From assembly GCA_002441095.1 (NCBI GenBank), contig DJVG01000038.1, forward strand, positions 5,529 through 69,528: a stretch of DNA of 64,000 nt, written 5' to 3'. The position numbers and the translations under genes were made by a program. Below, piece by piece: positions 1-9,011 of the stretch. A model generated the notes under the pieces. The model did no database searches. It had not been told where the DNA came from and was given only the letters and a program-made list of their open reading frames with translations. How positions within the stretch are numbered: position 1 is the stretch's first letter; each line of letters starts with the position of its first letter. Source of the stretch: Elusimicrobia bacterium UBA6262 (lineage in GTDB: Bacteria; CAYTYR01; UBA6262).

Positions 1-24
1 AAATTCCAAATGACAAATTAAAGT

Positions 25-1176
25 GTGAGCAACCTATCCATGAAAAAAAGTACGGGTAAGTTCAAAAAAATATTTTCTAATGTGGTATTCCAGCTGATCC
101 TGCTGGTTTGCGCGTCCTGGGTGATCTTCCCGGTCTTATGGGGTGTTTCCACTTCCTTGCGCACTTTTGAGGGGATTTACCAGATCAGCGACCAGGTTGA
201 TGCGCAGGATACAACCACCGGTCCCACAGCGCCGGCAAGCACTATCACCAAGATCACCGGTCATCTTAAATCCACTGGACGGCTTATCCGCAGCCTGGTC
301 CCGCCAGCGCCGATCCAATGGGGAAATTACAAAGAGGCCTGGAAACAAGGCAATTTCAATAAATACTTCCTGAATAGTTTCTTTTATATGGTCACGGTAG
401 TTTTCTTTATGCTGCTTTTTTCGTCTATGGCTGCCTATGCCTTTGCCCGGCTGCGCTTTCCCGGCAAAGAGTTTATTTTCTATTTATTTTTAGCCAGCCT
501 GGTCATGCCCTTGCCGACGATCTTTATTACGGTGTATCTCTTACTGCAAAATTTCCCGATCTATTTATTTGTGGTCCTGATCATTATCGCTTCCCTGCTG
601 ATCGTGACGGCTGGCTCTTTCCGCCGGGTAATGTTCCTGGTATTAGGAGTGCTTTTAGCGGCTGGAGCAGCTTATGCTTTTGTAGCTTCCAGGAATCAAG
701 CAGAGCCCGGGAAAATAGTGGACTTGATCCTGACCAATATTAATTTGCTGGATACCCGCACCGGCTATATTTTGCCGCAGATCGCCAGCGGCCTGCCCTA
801 TACCATCTTCCTGATGCGTTCTTTCTTCGAAGCCATTCCTGTGGACCTGGAAGACGCTGCCCGTATTGATGGTTGCAGCCGGGTAGGGATATATTTCCGC
901 ATTATCTTGCCGCTTTCCCGGCCGATCCTGGCAGTCACTGGTATTTTCGGGGCTTTAAGCGTCTGGAAGGAATTTCTTTTTGCCGTCGTGGTTTTTTCTG
1001 ATAATGCCAAGATGCCGATCCAGGCTGGTTTGCTGGCTTTCCAGGGTACATACAAGACCCAGTGGAATTACTTGATGGCTGGGGTCATAATCACCGTGAT
1101 CCCGGTGATCATTGTCTATTTAATGATGCAGAAACACATTATTTCGGGATTGACCGCCGGAGCGGTGAAAGGCTAA
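25..1176 (+). CDS. ABC sugar transporter permease (MalG/binding-protein-dependent family) with an insertion
   Basis: Inner-membrane permease of a carbohydrate ABC importer. The cytoplasmic EAA loop that contacts the ATPase is clear at residues 269-300 (EAIPVDLEDAARIDG, then ILPLSRP), and the protein ends as MalG-type permeases do. It has 383 residues against roughly 280-300 for the family. The excess is a Thr/Pro-rich stretch at about 55-92 and a block of about 60 residues (177-240) between the helix beginning near MPLPTIF and the EAA loop, which holds two extra hydrophobic segments. The start is uncertain: GTG at 25, or ATG at 40 (giving MKKSTGK); neither has a good ribosome-binding site. 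The partner permease and binding protein would lie upstream of the window. Glucan-oligosaccharide import is inferred from the neighbours. Confidence 0.85.
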   Translation: MSNLSMKKSTGKFKKIFSNVVFQLILLVCASWVIFPVLWGVSTSLRTFEGIYQISDQVDAQDTTTGPTAPASTITKITGHLKSTGRLIRSLVPPAPIQWGNYKEAWKQGNFNKYFLNSFFYMVTVVFFMLLFSSMAAYAFARLRFPGKEFIFYLFLASLVMPLPTIFITVYLLLQNFPIYLFVVLIIIASLLIVTAGSFRRVMFLVLGVLLAAGAAYAFVASRNQAEPGKIVDLILTNINLLDTRTGYILPQIASGLPYTIFLMRSFFEAIPVDLEDAARIDGCSRVGIYFRIILPLSRPILAVTGIFGALSVWKEFLFAVVVFSDNAKMPIQAGLLAFQGTYKTQWNYLMAGVIITVIPVIIVYLMMQKHIISGLTAGAVKG

Positions 1177-1182
1177 AATACC

Positions 1183-1220
1183 GACGGCAGTTGGCCGTCC
1201 GCTCCGATGGACATCGGAGC
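1183..1220 (+). repeat. Pair of GC-rich hairpins after the permease gene
   Basis: Two adjacent perfect stems: GACGGC (1183-1188) with GCCGTC (1194-1199), and GCTCCGAT (1201-1208) with ATCGGAGC (1213-1220). No T-run follows, so they resemble the other intergenic hairpin elements of this window more than a terminator. Confidence 0.5.
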
Positions 1221-1322
1221 TCGCGGTTGGCGGTAAAAGCAAAAAGATGTTGCAAGATCAAAAACTTGTGCTATATGTTAGATAGAGCCACACAATTAAA
1301 TAAAAAGTCACGGAAAGGATAG

Positions 1323-1353
1323 CTCAAGGAGCATCGTTTCCTTGAGTATTTTT
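1323..1353 (+). terminator. Rho-independent-type terminator
   Basis: Stem CTCAAGGA (1323-1330) pairs perfectly with TCCTTGAG (1339-1346) around an 8-nt loop and is followed by TATTTTTG. It would end transcription of the ABC transporter operon before the promoter at about 1369. Confidence 0.6.
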
Positions 1354-1368
1354 GTCGACAAAATATTG

Positions 1369-1397
1369 TTTACTTAATTCATAATAACTGCTATAAT
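1369..1397 (+). promoter_or_regulatory. Sigma-70-type promoter for the PorV-like gene
   Basis: TTTACT (1369-1374), 17-nt spacer, then a perfect TATAAT (1392-1397), 33 nt before the GTG start at 1430. It directly follows the terminator, which supports a new transcription unit. Confidence 0.6.
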
Positions 1398-1429
1398 TAT
1401 TAAGTTAATATCTCTGTCTGGGAGATACG

Positions 1430-2572
1430 GTGAAGACCTCCAAGTTTTACCTTATTCTGCTGCTATCTGTAGTTTGCCTGCTGCCGTCTAATCTTGCCTA
1501 CGCCGCCGGCGAACCAGCGGCATTCCTGCGTAATGGTGCCGGGGCCAGGGCCTTGGGTATGGGCGGAGCTTATACCGCACTGGCTGATGATGCCAGTTCA
1601 GTGTATTGGAATCCGGCGAAATTAGCCTGGCAGGAAAAACTAGAATTAACCGCTATGTATGCCAATATGGGCCTGGATTCCATGTATGATTACGCCGGCC
1701 TGGTACTTCCGCTATCTTTCGCTTCCTTCGGATTCGGCTACCTGCAGCAAGCAACCAATAAAATCGAAACTACCGATACTGTCGGCCAAGTGACCGGCGA
1801 GGTCAAAGCTGCCAATACTGCCTTGTTTGCCGGGTATGGACAGACCCTTGGCGATTTTTTTTCCCTCGGCTTCAGCGCTAAACTGATCAATCAGAAATTA
1901 GCTGCGTATACCGCCAAAGCTTTCGGTTTTGACTTAGGACTGCTTTGGCACACTGATCTGGTCCGGTTTGGCCTAAATTTACAAAACTTGAACAGTCCCA
2001 AGCTAAAAGGAAATTCTTACTGGGACTCTTCCCGGCAAATAAGCGAAACTATTCCCTTGACGGTCAGGACCGGATTGGTCCTGCATACCAAGCACCTGGC
2101 CAGGATTGGCGCCGCGAAAAAAGTCCGGGAAAAGGCTAAAGCCGGCAAAACCGCGCGACAAATGGAACAAGCCACCGGAATTAGCGCGATAGAAGGATTT
2201 GACCTGAGCCAGGGTTGGATACCTACGCCGCCGCCGAACCAGCAGGAGATAGCTACCGGCTCTGCCGGTGACCAGGAAAAAGCTGCTGCTTTTTCTATCC
2301 CCATAGAAGTGAACTGGGCGCTGGATGTGGGATATACGCCGGACAGTAACCAGAATCTGGAAATAGCACCGGGTGTTGAATGCTGGCTCAACAGGCAGTA
2401 TGCAGTCAGGGCAGGCTGGAACCTGAATGACCTGTCTAATGCCCATAGTTTTTATCATAACCTGAGTTTGGGTGCATCCGTCCTGTGGCGCTTTATTGAA
2501 TTTGATTATGCTTACATTCTCCATGAGGACCTGCAAAATACGCACCGTATTTCAACAAGCTTTATTTTCTGA
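1430..2572 (+). CDS. PorV/PorQ-like outer-membrane beta-barrel protein
   Basis: Secreted outer-membrane barrel of the PorV/PorQ (UPF0164-like) family, 380 residues. A signal peptide (residues 1-26, ending LAYAA) is followed by the family signature at about 32-62 (FLRNGAGARALGMGGAYTAL, then DDASSVYWNPA), then alternating amphipathic strands and an aromatic C-terminus (HRISTSFIF). In type IX secretion, PorV shuttles cargo that bears C-terminal sorting domains. The next gene and the GH81 gene encode proteins with such a domain, so a secretion role is plausible. Many family members in candidate phyla have no tested function. The GTG start has GGGAG at 1420-1424. Confidence 0.8.
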   Translation: MKTSKFYLILLLSVVCLLPSNLAYAAGEPAAFLRNGAGARALGMGGAYTALADDASSVYWNPAKLAWQEKLELTAMYANMGLDSMYDYAGLVLPLSFASFGFGYLQQATNKIETTDTVGQVTGEVKAANTALFAGYGQTLGDFFSLGFSAKLINQKLAAYTAKAFGFDLGLLWHTDLVRFGLNLQNLNSPKLKGNSYWDSSRQISETIPLTVRTGLVLHTKHLARIGAAKKVREKAKAGKTARQMEQATGISAIEGFDLSQGWIPTPPPNQQEIATGSAGDQEKAAAFSIPIEVNWALDVGYTPDSNQNLEIAPGVECWLNRQYAVRAGWNLNDLSNAHSFYHNLSLGASVLWRFIEFDYAYILHEDLQNTHRISTSFIF

Positions 2573-2581
2573 TAAAACTGT

Positions 2582-2616
2582 GATTACACAGATTTTAAAA
2601 GATGATTACACCGATT
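2582..2616 (+). repeat. GATTACACAGATT dispersed motif, two copies
   Basis: An exact GATTACACAGATT at 2582-2594 and a one-mismatch copy (GATTACACCGATT) at 2604-2616. The same 13-mer or its reverse complement recurs at 4135, 51134, 57139, 62392 and 62414, always between genes. Confidence 0.7.
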
Positions 2617-2635
2617 AAAAACAGGGAGATTTTGA

Positions 2636-4081
2636 TTGAAGAAACACATTCGACGGATATTACTTTTAGCATTTAGCATTCAGCTTTTAGCAGCTGTTGT
2701 TTTTGCGGCCAATGTCAAAATTGTTGGCCGGCAGATGTTTGTCGATGGGAAGCCGTTCACGGTTAAAGGGGTTAATTACGGTTATACGCCGGTTGGTTCA
2801 GGATATGCTACCTATGACTGGTCAATTCACCCTGAATTCTATAAAGCTGATTTTGCGTTGATCCGGGCGATGGGCGCCAATACCCTGCGCTTACACAATT
2901 TACCTACCGATGATAAAATGCTGGATGCAGCCTATGAATATGGTTTATATGTGATCATTACGATACCAGTCAGCTGGGTTGATAATCTGGCCAGCACCGC
3001 CGGCCGGGATACAGTGCTGGCTGATGTCACTACGTATGTCACCAGGTGGAAAGACCATCCGGCGATATTGATGTGGTGTATAGGAAACGAGATAAATTAC
3101 TGGAACATCGTAGACAGGCATGCTACCCCTAGATATTCTGATTGGTACAGTCTATTGAATGAGTGCGCCCGTACCGCGCATGAGATCGAAGGAGCGCATT
3201 ATCATCCGGTAACCACCGCCGAATCCGAGATCGCTAATCTCGGTACGGCGAGTAACGGTTCAGATGATGCTTCTATGCCTGATCTCGACCTGTGGGCAGT
3301 GCAGGTATATCGGGGGAATACACCTGGTTTTGCCACCATGTTCACTGATTGCCAAGCCAAGAGTGCGAAACCTTTTGTGATTACTGAATTTGGCTGCGAC
3401 GCGTATAATACTCGTACCCAGAAGGAGGATCAAACAGCCCAGGCTGATTGCATCCAGGGTATGCTGGATACTTTGCACCTGAACTTATCTGCTGATAGCC
3501 CGGACCGGGCTTTTGTCGGCGGTTGTTTATTCCAGTGGGCTGATGACTGGTCCAAAAACCAGTGGGGTGCGGCAAACAGTACCCATGATACCAGTGCTAC
3601 CTGGAATAGCCCGAATTATTATGATTTTGAAGATACAGATACTAATAATATGAATGAGGAATGGTGGGGCTTGTGCGCCATCAGTCCCGGAACTGATACC
3701 AAAACTCTGCGCCCGGCCTATTACAGGGTGCAGGATAAATGGGCGCCAAACAGCCAGGGCACTGCCGCCAGCAGCAATGTTTTTGCGTCTGATATTACCA
3801 ACTATCCTAATCCGTTCAATCCTGATAGCGGCACTACCACGATCGCTTTTACCGTAGCGCCGGGAACAGCGGTCAAAGTCAAGATCTACGATATAGCCGG
3901 CCGGCTGGTCAAAGTGCTGAAAGAAGAAACCATTGAGACCTATGCCCAATACCAGGTAGTCTGGGACGGCAAGGATGATGCCAATACGGCGGTAGCAAAT
4001 GGTGTTTATATTTGTTTTGTTGAGGCTAACGGGACCCAGGGTACGGAAGTGAAATACCGCAAGATCCTGGCCTTGAAATAG
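2636..4081 (+). CDS. Secreted clan GH-A glycoside hydrolase with C-terminal sorting domain
   Basis: Extracellular TIM-barrel glycosidase, 481 residues, from a TTG start with GGGAG at 2624-2628. A signal peptide (about 1-25) precedes a domain opening (MFVDGKPFTVKGVNYG) typical of GH2/GH5/GH72-like barrels. The acid/base is predicted as E152 in GNE and the nucleophile as E251 in TEFG. The last ~100 residues form a FlgD-like Ig fold starting at YPNPFNP (about 390) and ending EVKYRKILAL, as in T9SS-type sorting domains. It resembles the barrel at 15979 (shared VYRG, TEFGCD or SEFGCD, and NMNEEWWG motifs). The beta-glucan substrate is inferred from the GH81 neighbour. The exact GH family is not fixed. 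Confidence 0.8.
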   Translation: MKKHIRRILLLAFSIQLLAAVVFAANVKIVGRQMFVDGKPFTVKGVNYGYTPVGSGYATYDWSIHPEFYKADFALIRAMGANTLRLHNLPTDDKMLDAAYEYGLYVIITIPVSWVDNLASTAGRDTVLADVTTYVTRWKDHPAILMWCIGNEINYWNIVDRHATPRYSDWYSLLNECARTAHEIEGAHYHPVTTAESEIANLGTASNGSDDASMPDLDLWAVQVYRGNTPGFATMFTDCQAKSAKPFVITEFGCDAYNTRTQKEDQTAQADCIQGMLDTLHLNLSADSPDRAFVGGCLFQWADDWSKNQWGAANSTHDTSATWNSPNYYDFEDTDTNNMNEEWWGLCAISPGTDTKTLRPAYYRVQDKWAPNSQGTAASSNVFASDITNYPNPFNPDSGTTTIAFTVAPGTAVKVKIYDIAGRLVKVLKEETIETYAQYQVVWDGKDDANTAVANGVYICFVEANGTQGTEVKYRKILALK

Positions 4082-4134
4082 AGCTTGCGGGAGAGCTGTA
4101 TTTAAGTTATATTTATAGTATAGGGACTATACTT

Positions 4135-4147
4135 GATTACACAGATT
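4135..4147 (+). repeat. GATTACACAGATT motif
   Basis: Exact 13-nt copy in the 120-nt spacer between the glycosidase and the OmpA-type gene, in the same orientation as the copy at 2582. Confidence 0.65.
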
Positions 4148-4201
4148 AAAAGCAAATAGGTTCAACCTGCTATATTTGGTCAATTAATGTTCGGAGGGTG
4201 C

Positions 4202-6958
4202 ATGCGTTTTAGCAAGATCATTTTTATGCTTATAATTTTTTTAACGCTGGCGGTTAGCTCAACTCGGGCGGCCGAGCAGCAAAAAGTAAAAAGCCTGCGC
4301 ATTGACGGGAATTTGACTTTTGACCTCTTGGCGCATAAACTTCAACCAGGGTGGAGCATCTATTCCAGTAACCTGGCGAAACTCTATACCCATGACCTTA
4401 TTTCCACTGATAAGTGGCATTATGTCGGCGGGCAGACGCTGAATGTGGACTTTTCCTACCGGCCCAGCAAGAACTGGACCATGATGCTGGGCATTCTGGC
4501 TATCGGCAGCTATGCTGACCGTTTTTATATCCCTATTAATGATGAGCATCGTCTGAAATATAACAACCAGAAGATCAAATGGACCAGAGGAGAAGTCGCA
4601 TATAAAGGTGACCGTTTCCAGGCGTCGCTTAACGGCGGGCTGGGCCACTACCATTGGGAAAATGAAGGCGATATGTTCCAGCTCTATCCGGAACAATTTG
4701 ATGTTTATAATTACCGCCGGATCAGCGGCCGGCAAACGCCGCGCGGCCTGGACCTCAAATATGCCGGGGATTTTGGCAAGCTGGAATTAGTGCATGGCGC
4801 GGAGCTGGTCTGGGGCGACCATACTTCCACATATGGCAAATATAACTGGCGCTGGGGCTATTTCAATAATGCTTTTATTTTCAAAAATGCGCGTATTTCC
4901 TGGGGTGAAAAACCCAAAGAACATTTAAATGCTTACGAACTAACCAGTAAAATTGATATGATCGAATCGGTACCCATTGACTTGGGGATGCTGTATCAGC
5001 CATTCCGCCTGGGCCGGGAATTTCTCTATGTCGAAGAAACAGGCTCCAATAATTCATATACTATCCCCGACAGCACGGCGACCATCAATACCGGTTCACG
5101 GCTGATTAAGTCCGGGACTACCAGTACCAGTGATGCGATCGGCTATAAAACCAAAGTTGGGTTCAGGTTCATTCCAGGGATTGAAGAAGTAAGCGTTGGT
5201 TATGCTCATCTGGGCGCGAGCGCCGGTAATAAGCAAGAATATTCAGGCGGGCTGAAGAAAGAAATTAATGCTTTTACTAACCTGGACTTTACCGGTATTT
5301 ACCAAAAACCGATTTACGGCCCTTTACCGTATCTATTCGAAGGAGCGGCAACTGATCCCGGAGCCGGGGTGCTCAGGCCGCGGGCCAGGAATGATGCTTT
5401 CTGGGTGACTATGGAGAACCGGCAGGCGCATATCTATAAATTAACCCTGAACTTTGACCCTACGCCCAGCAGTTGGTTATACCTGTGGCAGCCGAATATA
5501 CTCGAAGAATGGAATATGAATCCCAAGGAAGATGCCACTATCGCCCTGGCTTTCCAGTACCAGGCACGCAAATATCCGACCACGACTGACCGTTGGTACT
5601 ACCGGACCCGGGATGATGATATCCTCTGGGAAGGCGAATCAGACCCGACCAAAGAATTCTGGGACTATCGTCCCTGGGGTAAATGGCCTACTGGCTGGCT
5701 GCACAGCTTTAATACTATGATCAGGCTGATACCGGCACCTACCTACAAATACTGGATTAACCTGAAATGGGGACAGGATGTAGCGACCGGGGCTCTGGCT
5801 TATACTCATGATACTGATGAAAATAAGCCCATCACTAATTATTTCCTGGGCACTGTCTGGCTGGATAAGAAACCTTACAAAGCCAGCGCCACCATCGGCC
5901 GGGATGTCTGGGGCTGGGAAGAGTGGCACCAGCGGTTCGGCGGGACCAATGACCGGTTATATAAGTTTTCTCTCAGCCGGACCTGGGAAAGCGCGCCTTT
6001 TGAATCTACTGACTCTACCTTGGGCGTTGAATATGTCGGGATCCGGGAGAAAGATAACCAATATGTTTATCCCGAGCTGGGCTCCTTTAATGAATGGCGG
6101 CTTTTCTTTAACCTGCATTTTGGTTCCCTGATGGTCTTCCACAAGGAGGAAGAAAAACCAGTGGTGGTAGAAGAAGGACCAAGCCGGCCTACTGTCAGCT
6201 TGACCGTTATGACGCCGGTATTTACTCCCGGCACGGGTGATAATCCTGAAGCTGTTTTTGCGCTGGCGGCCGCGGATAATAAAGGCCTTAAATCCTGGGA
6301 GATCAGTATCCTGGATATAAATGACAATCTAATGCAGACTTTATCCGGCAAAGGCCAGCCGCCGCTGGAAAAAGAATGGGATGGCACTGACTTGGCCAGC
6401 AAAGAGACTGCTCCTGAGGGAGATTATAAAGTCATTTTCAAAGTTATAAACATGTCTAACAAATCAGCTAAGACTGATCCGCAGGTAGTGACCTTGCAAA
6501 TACCGCAGATCGATATAGCCAAGGAAGTCCTGGCCGAAGCCCCGGTTGAGCTCAGGGAAGAAGAAAGAGGATTGGTGATGAATATCACTTCAGCCGTATT
6601 GTTTGACTTTGATAAATCCAAGCTGAAAGCAGAAGCGCTGCAATTACTGCCTGATGTAGTCAAACTGCTGGCTATGTATCCAAATAATAGAGTTCTGGTC
6701 GAAGGCTACACTGATTCAGTCGGATCCGAAGAATATAACCAGAAATTATCAACCCGCCGGGCGACTAGCGTCTATAACTATTTTATAGAACAGGGAATTG
6801 AGCAGGAACGGCTGGAAAAGAAGGGGTATGGCGAAACAAAACCAGTCGCCTCCAACCGCACTAATGCCGGCCGGACCCTTAACCGCAGGGTACAGATCAT
6901 CCTGCTGAAGGAACCGGAAGAGGAAACAATAGGAAAACCGATGGTGGACCCAGAATGA
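4202..6958 (+). CDS. Large outer-membrane barrel with FlgD-like Ig and OmpA peptidoglycan-binding domains
   Basis: Predicted envelope protein of 918 residues. After a signal peptide (about 1-24, ending STRAA) comes a long region rich in Trp/Tyr and alternating strands (about 30-645), read as a beta-barrel. A FlgD-like Ig module (about 665-775, with LEKEWDGTD) follows, then a C-terminal OmpA domain (about 795-905) with VLFDFDKSKL, VEGYTDSVGSEEYN and LNRRVQI. The OmpA part should bind peptidoglycan. I chose ATG 4202 because GGAGGG at 4193-4198 lies between it and the in-frame ATG at 4187. The spacing is short, so 4187 remains possible. The stop overlaps the next start (ATGA). The barrel could be a glucan porin, which is inference. 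Confidence 0.75.
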   Translation: MRFSKIIFMLIIFLTLAVSSTRAAEQQKVKSLRIDGNLTFDLLAHKLQPGWSIYSSNLAKLYTHDLISTDKWHYVGGQTLNVDFSYRPSKNWTMMLGILAIGSYADRFYIPINDEHRLKYNNQKIKWTRGEVAYKGDRFQASLNGGLGHYHWENEGDMFQLYPEQFDVYNYRRISGRQTPRGLDLKYAGDFGKLELVHGAELVWGDHTSTYGKYNWRWGYFNNAFIFKNARISWGEKPKEHLNAYELTSKIDMIESVPIDLGMLYQPFRLGREFLYVEETGSNNSYTIPDSTATINTGSRLIKSGTTSTSDAIGYKTKVGFRFIPGIEEVSVGYAHLGASAGNKQEYSGGLKKEINAFTNLDFTGIYQKPIYGPLPYLFEGAATDPGAGVLRPRARNDAFWVTMENRQAHIYKLTLNFDPTPSSWLYLWQPNILEEWNMNPKEDATIALAFQYQARKYPTTTDRWYYRTRDDDILWEGESDPTKEFWDYRPWGKWPTGWLHSFNTMIRLIPAPTYKYWINLKWGQDVATGALAYTHDTDENKPITNYFLGTVWLDKKPYKASATIGRDVWGWEEWHQRFGGTNDRLYKFSLSRTWESAPFESTDSTLGVEYVGIREKDNQYVYPELGSFNEWRLFFNLHFGSLMVFHKEEEKPVVVEEGPSRPTVSLTVMTPVFTPGTGDNPEAVFALAAADNKGLKSWEISILDINDNLMQTLSGKGQPPLEKEWDGTDLASKETAPEGDYKVIFKVINMSNKSAKTDPQVVTLQIPQIDIAKEVLAEAPVELREEERGLVMNITSAVLFDFDKSKLKAEALQLLPDVVKLLAMYPNNRVLVEGYTDSVGSEEYNQKLSTRRATSVYNYFIEQGIEQERLEKKGYGETKPVASNRTNAGRTLNRRVQIILLKEPEEETIGKPMVDPE

Positions 6959-7659
6959 AAAAAATAACCTCAGTGAAAATTATAATGATGATCTTGATGG
7001 GAATGTTTCTGGTGTCCTGTGAGAAAAATCCCATCACCCGCTTAACTGATCCGTTTGAGGAGGGAGCGCTGAATACCTGGAGCGGCGTCTTTAAAATTTA
7101 TGACGATGACTTGATCACTGGCGGCAATGTGGCTTTTATCCCTTCAGACCTGTCTCCGCCGGATAATAATATGACCCTTGATTTCCTGCATACGAGTAAT
7201 AATCCTCCGGAAGGAAAAAAATGCCTGCGCTTTTCCTGGAATGGCCAGGACCAGGATTGGAACGGCAAGAATGAACATGACTGGGCCGGTATGAGCCTGA
7301 TCGTGGCTACTCACTGGTCGCTCTATGATGCGACTCCGAGCAAAGACTTATCTGCCGGCGGCTATACCAAGATCACGTTTAAAGCTACCGCTATCATTGA
7401 TAGTAATACCTATGTGAAATTTGAAGGGCCGATCTCCACGACTACTGCTGCGCCGGCCAGGGGCGGCACCAGGTACCTGCGTTTGAATAGCACTGAACTG
7501 GGTGATTGGCAATCCTACACTATTAATCTTAGTAACGCTGATTTCAAGTCAGTAAAAGATTATTTTAAAATCGTGATCGAGTATCCTGCCGGGATCGGTA
7601 CTACTTCATACGGTAACGGGGGTATCGTGCTGGTTGATGATATCAGGTATGAACGATAA
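6955..7659 (+). CDS. Lipoprotein with jelly-roll (carbohydrate-binding-like) domain
   Basis: Predicted lipoprotein of 234 residues: signal segment with lipobox LVSC, lipidated Cys at residue 22. The mature part resembles a beta-sandwich. Its C-terminal motif (GGIVLVDDIRYE) matches the YLDDIRFE ending of the paralogues at 8373-11534, so it is a distant member of that group. It overlaps the OmpA-type gene by 4 nt (ATGA) and is probably translationally coupled to it. Surface or periplasmic glucan binding is inferred from fold and neighbourhood; no catalytic motif is visible. Confidence 0.65.
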   Translation: MKKITSVKIIMMILMGMFLVSCEKNPITRLTDPFEEGALNTWSGVFKIYDDDLITGGNVAFIPSDLSPPDNNMTLDFLHTSNNPPEGKKCLRFSWNGQDQDWNGKNEHDWAGMSLIVATHWSLYDATPSKDLSAGGYTKITFKATAIIDSNTYVKFEGPISTTTAAPARGGTRYLRLNSTELGDWQSYTINLSNADFKSVKDYFKIVIEYPAGIGTTSYGNGGIVLVDDIRYER

Positions 7660-7705
7660 GGGAACAGAAACGCTTGAAAAATTGTCTAAATAGTAGGAGG
7701 GAAAT

Positions 7706-8344
7706 ATGTTCAGCTGCAAGCAGGTATTAAGGATCTTGGTATTAGCTCTGGCCGGAATAATGTTCATGTCCATATCTGCGGTTTCAGCGCGGGAAGCGGC
7801 CACTAATTTTAATTCTCGTACGCCAGGAAATGCGGCCCTGCGGTCGTTGATGCTGCCTGGCTGGGGGCAGTTCTTTAATGAACAGCCAACCAAGGGTTTT
7901 ATTTTTGCCGGAGCGGAAATAGTAGCTATTGGGGCTGCTGTCATGATGAATTCCAGCGCTAATAGTGTCTATAGTGATTATGAAACGCAAAGAACCCAAA
8001 CCCTATATAATAGCTATTCCAGTAAAGTTGATACAGCTAATATGTTTGTCTATGCTGCCGCAGCTATTTGGGTCGGCAATGTAATTGATGCCTATTTTTC
8101 GGCTGATAGCGGGACCAGTACAAAGAGTAAAAAAAGCAGCACCATCAAGAAAAGCACCAAAAAGAAGAAGGTAGTAGAAGAAGAACCGGAAGAAGAGTAT
8201 GAGGAAGAAATAGAAGAGGAAGAACCTGCTGAAGAGGAAGAAGAGTATGAAGAAGAAGATGAGTCGAAATTACCGGAAAGAGGCTTTTACCTGCAAGCTA
8301 AAGGATTACACCAGTTAGGAATAGCATACCGCTTTACTTTCTAA
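7706..8344 (+). CDS. DUF5683-like membrane protein with acidic C-terminal linker
   Basis: 212 residues, ATG with AGGAGGG upstream. A signal-like hydrophobic segment (about 8-27) is followed by the motif RTPGNAALRSLMLPGWGQFFN at about 36-56, typical of DUF5683 proteins, and two short hydrophobic stretches (about 63-76 and 111-132). Residues 145-190 are low complexity: a Lys-rich block, then a run of Glu. A conserved-looking tail follows, ending in aromatic residues (GIAYRFTF) as in outer-membrane proteins. The function of DUF5683 is unknown. The setting among secreted and outer-membrane genes suggests an envelope role. Confidence 0.65.
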   Translation: MFSCKQVLRILVLALAGIMFMSISAVSAREAATNFNSRTPGNAALRSLMLPGWGQFFNEQPTKGFIFAGAEIVAIGAAVMMNSSANSVYSDYETQRTQTLYNSYSSKVDTANMFVYAAAAIWVGNVIDAYFSADSGTSTKSKKSSTIKKSTKKKKVVEEEPEEEYEEEIEEEEPAEEEEEYEEEDESKLPERGFYLQAKGLHQLGIAYRFTF

Positions 8345-8372
8345 CTAACCATATATCAAAGGGGCAGGGATA

Positions 8373-8981
8373 ATGTTCAAGAAAAGCTTATCAATACTTG
8401 CATTGATCGGGATGAGTATAGGGATATGTATGGTAGTTGCGGCGGCAGCTGCCAGCGGCACTTTTAAGATGTTTCCTGTCTATACTGATGCTAAATCAGC
8501 TGATAATCATTATATCCCCAGCGGCTGGATGGGTGATTATGGTGATCTTAAAGTAAAGGATATGTATGCTGAAAATCCGCACAGCGGGGCTACCTGCCTC
8601 CAGTGGAAATATAATGCCAAAGGAGCGCAAAATGCCGGCTGGGCCGGGGTATATTGGCAGAATCCGGCGAATAACTGGGGCAGTAAAAAAGGCGGCTATG
8701 AATTAACCGGCGCAAAAAAATTGATATTCTGGGCGCGGGGAGAAAAAGGTGGTGAGATAATTGCTGAAGTAGGGGTTGGCGGCATTACCGGGAAATATGC
8801 CGACACTGACAAGGTAAGTGAGGGTCCAATTAAGCTTTCTAAAGAGTGGAAAAAATATGAGATCAATGTAAGCGAGGCTGACCTGACGTATATCAGCGGC
8901 GGTTTTTTCTGGGTGGCTAAGGGCGAAGATATGCCTGAGGGCGGCATGACCTTTTATCTTGATGATATCAGGTTTGAGTAA
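8373..8981 (+). CDS. Secreted beta-sandwich paralogue 1 of 4 (candidate glycan-binding protein)
   Basis: 202 residues with a signal peptide (about 1-27). The mature protein is one domain shared with the next three genes, with landmarks SGWMGDYGDL, GWAGVYWQNP, NWG, GGY, LTGAKKL, FWARGEKG, VGGI, then WKKYEI, GGFFW and a terminal YLDDIRFE. Its size, aromatic content and strand pattern resemble a carbohydrate-binding jelly roll, but I do not recognise a named CBM family. No catalytic motif is visible. This is the shortest copy, with no linker between signal and domain. It sits inside the glucanase locus, so polysaccharide capture is the leading inference; a structural or pilin-like role is possible. 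Confidence 0.7.
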   Translation: MFKKSLSILALIGMSIGICMVVAAAAASGTFKMFPVYTDAKSADNHYIPSGWMGDYGDLKVKDMYAENPHSGATCLQWKYNAKGAQNAGWAGVYWQNPANNWGSKKGGYELTGAKKLIFWARGEKGGEIIAEVGVGGITGKYADTDKVSEGPIKLSKEWKKYEINVSEADLTYISGGFFWVAKGEDMPEGGMTFYLDDIRFE

Positions 8982-9011
8982 AAACTTAAGGAAGAGGGGG
9001 GGAAGCAAAAC

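Noticed and set aside
2003..2545. Long minus-strand reading frame opposite the PorV-like gene
   Set aside because: It lies wholly opposite a recognisable gene, has no ribosome-binding site and no family features. The same holds for the other long minus-strand frames, for example 22536-23114, 29219-29983 and 48068-48844.
5532..6131. Overlapping + strand frames inside the OmpA-type gene
   Set aside because: They are alternative-frame shadows without ribosome-binding sites or recognisable protein features.
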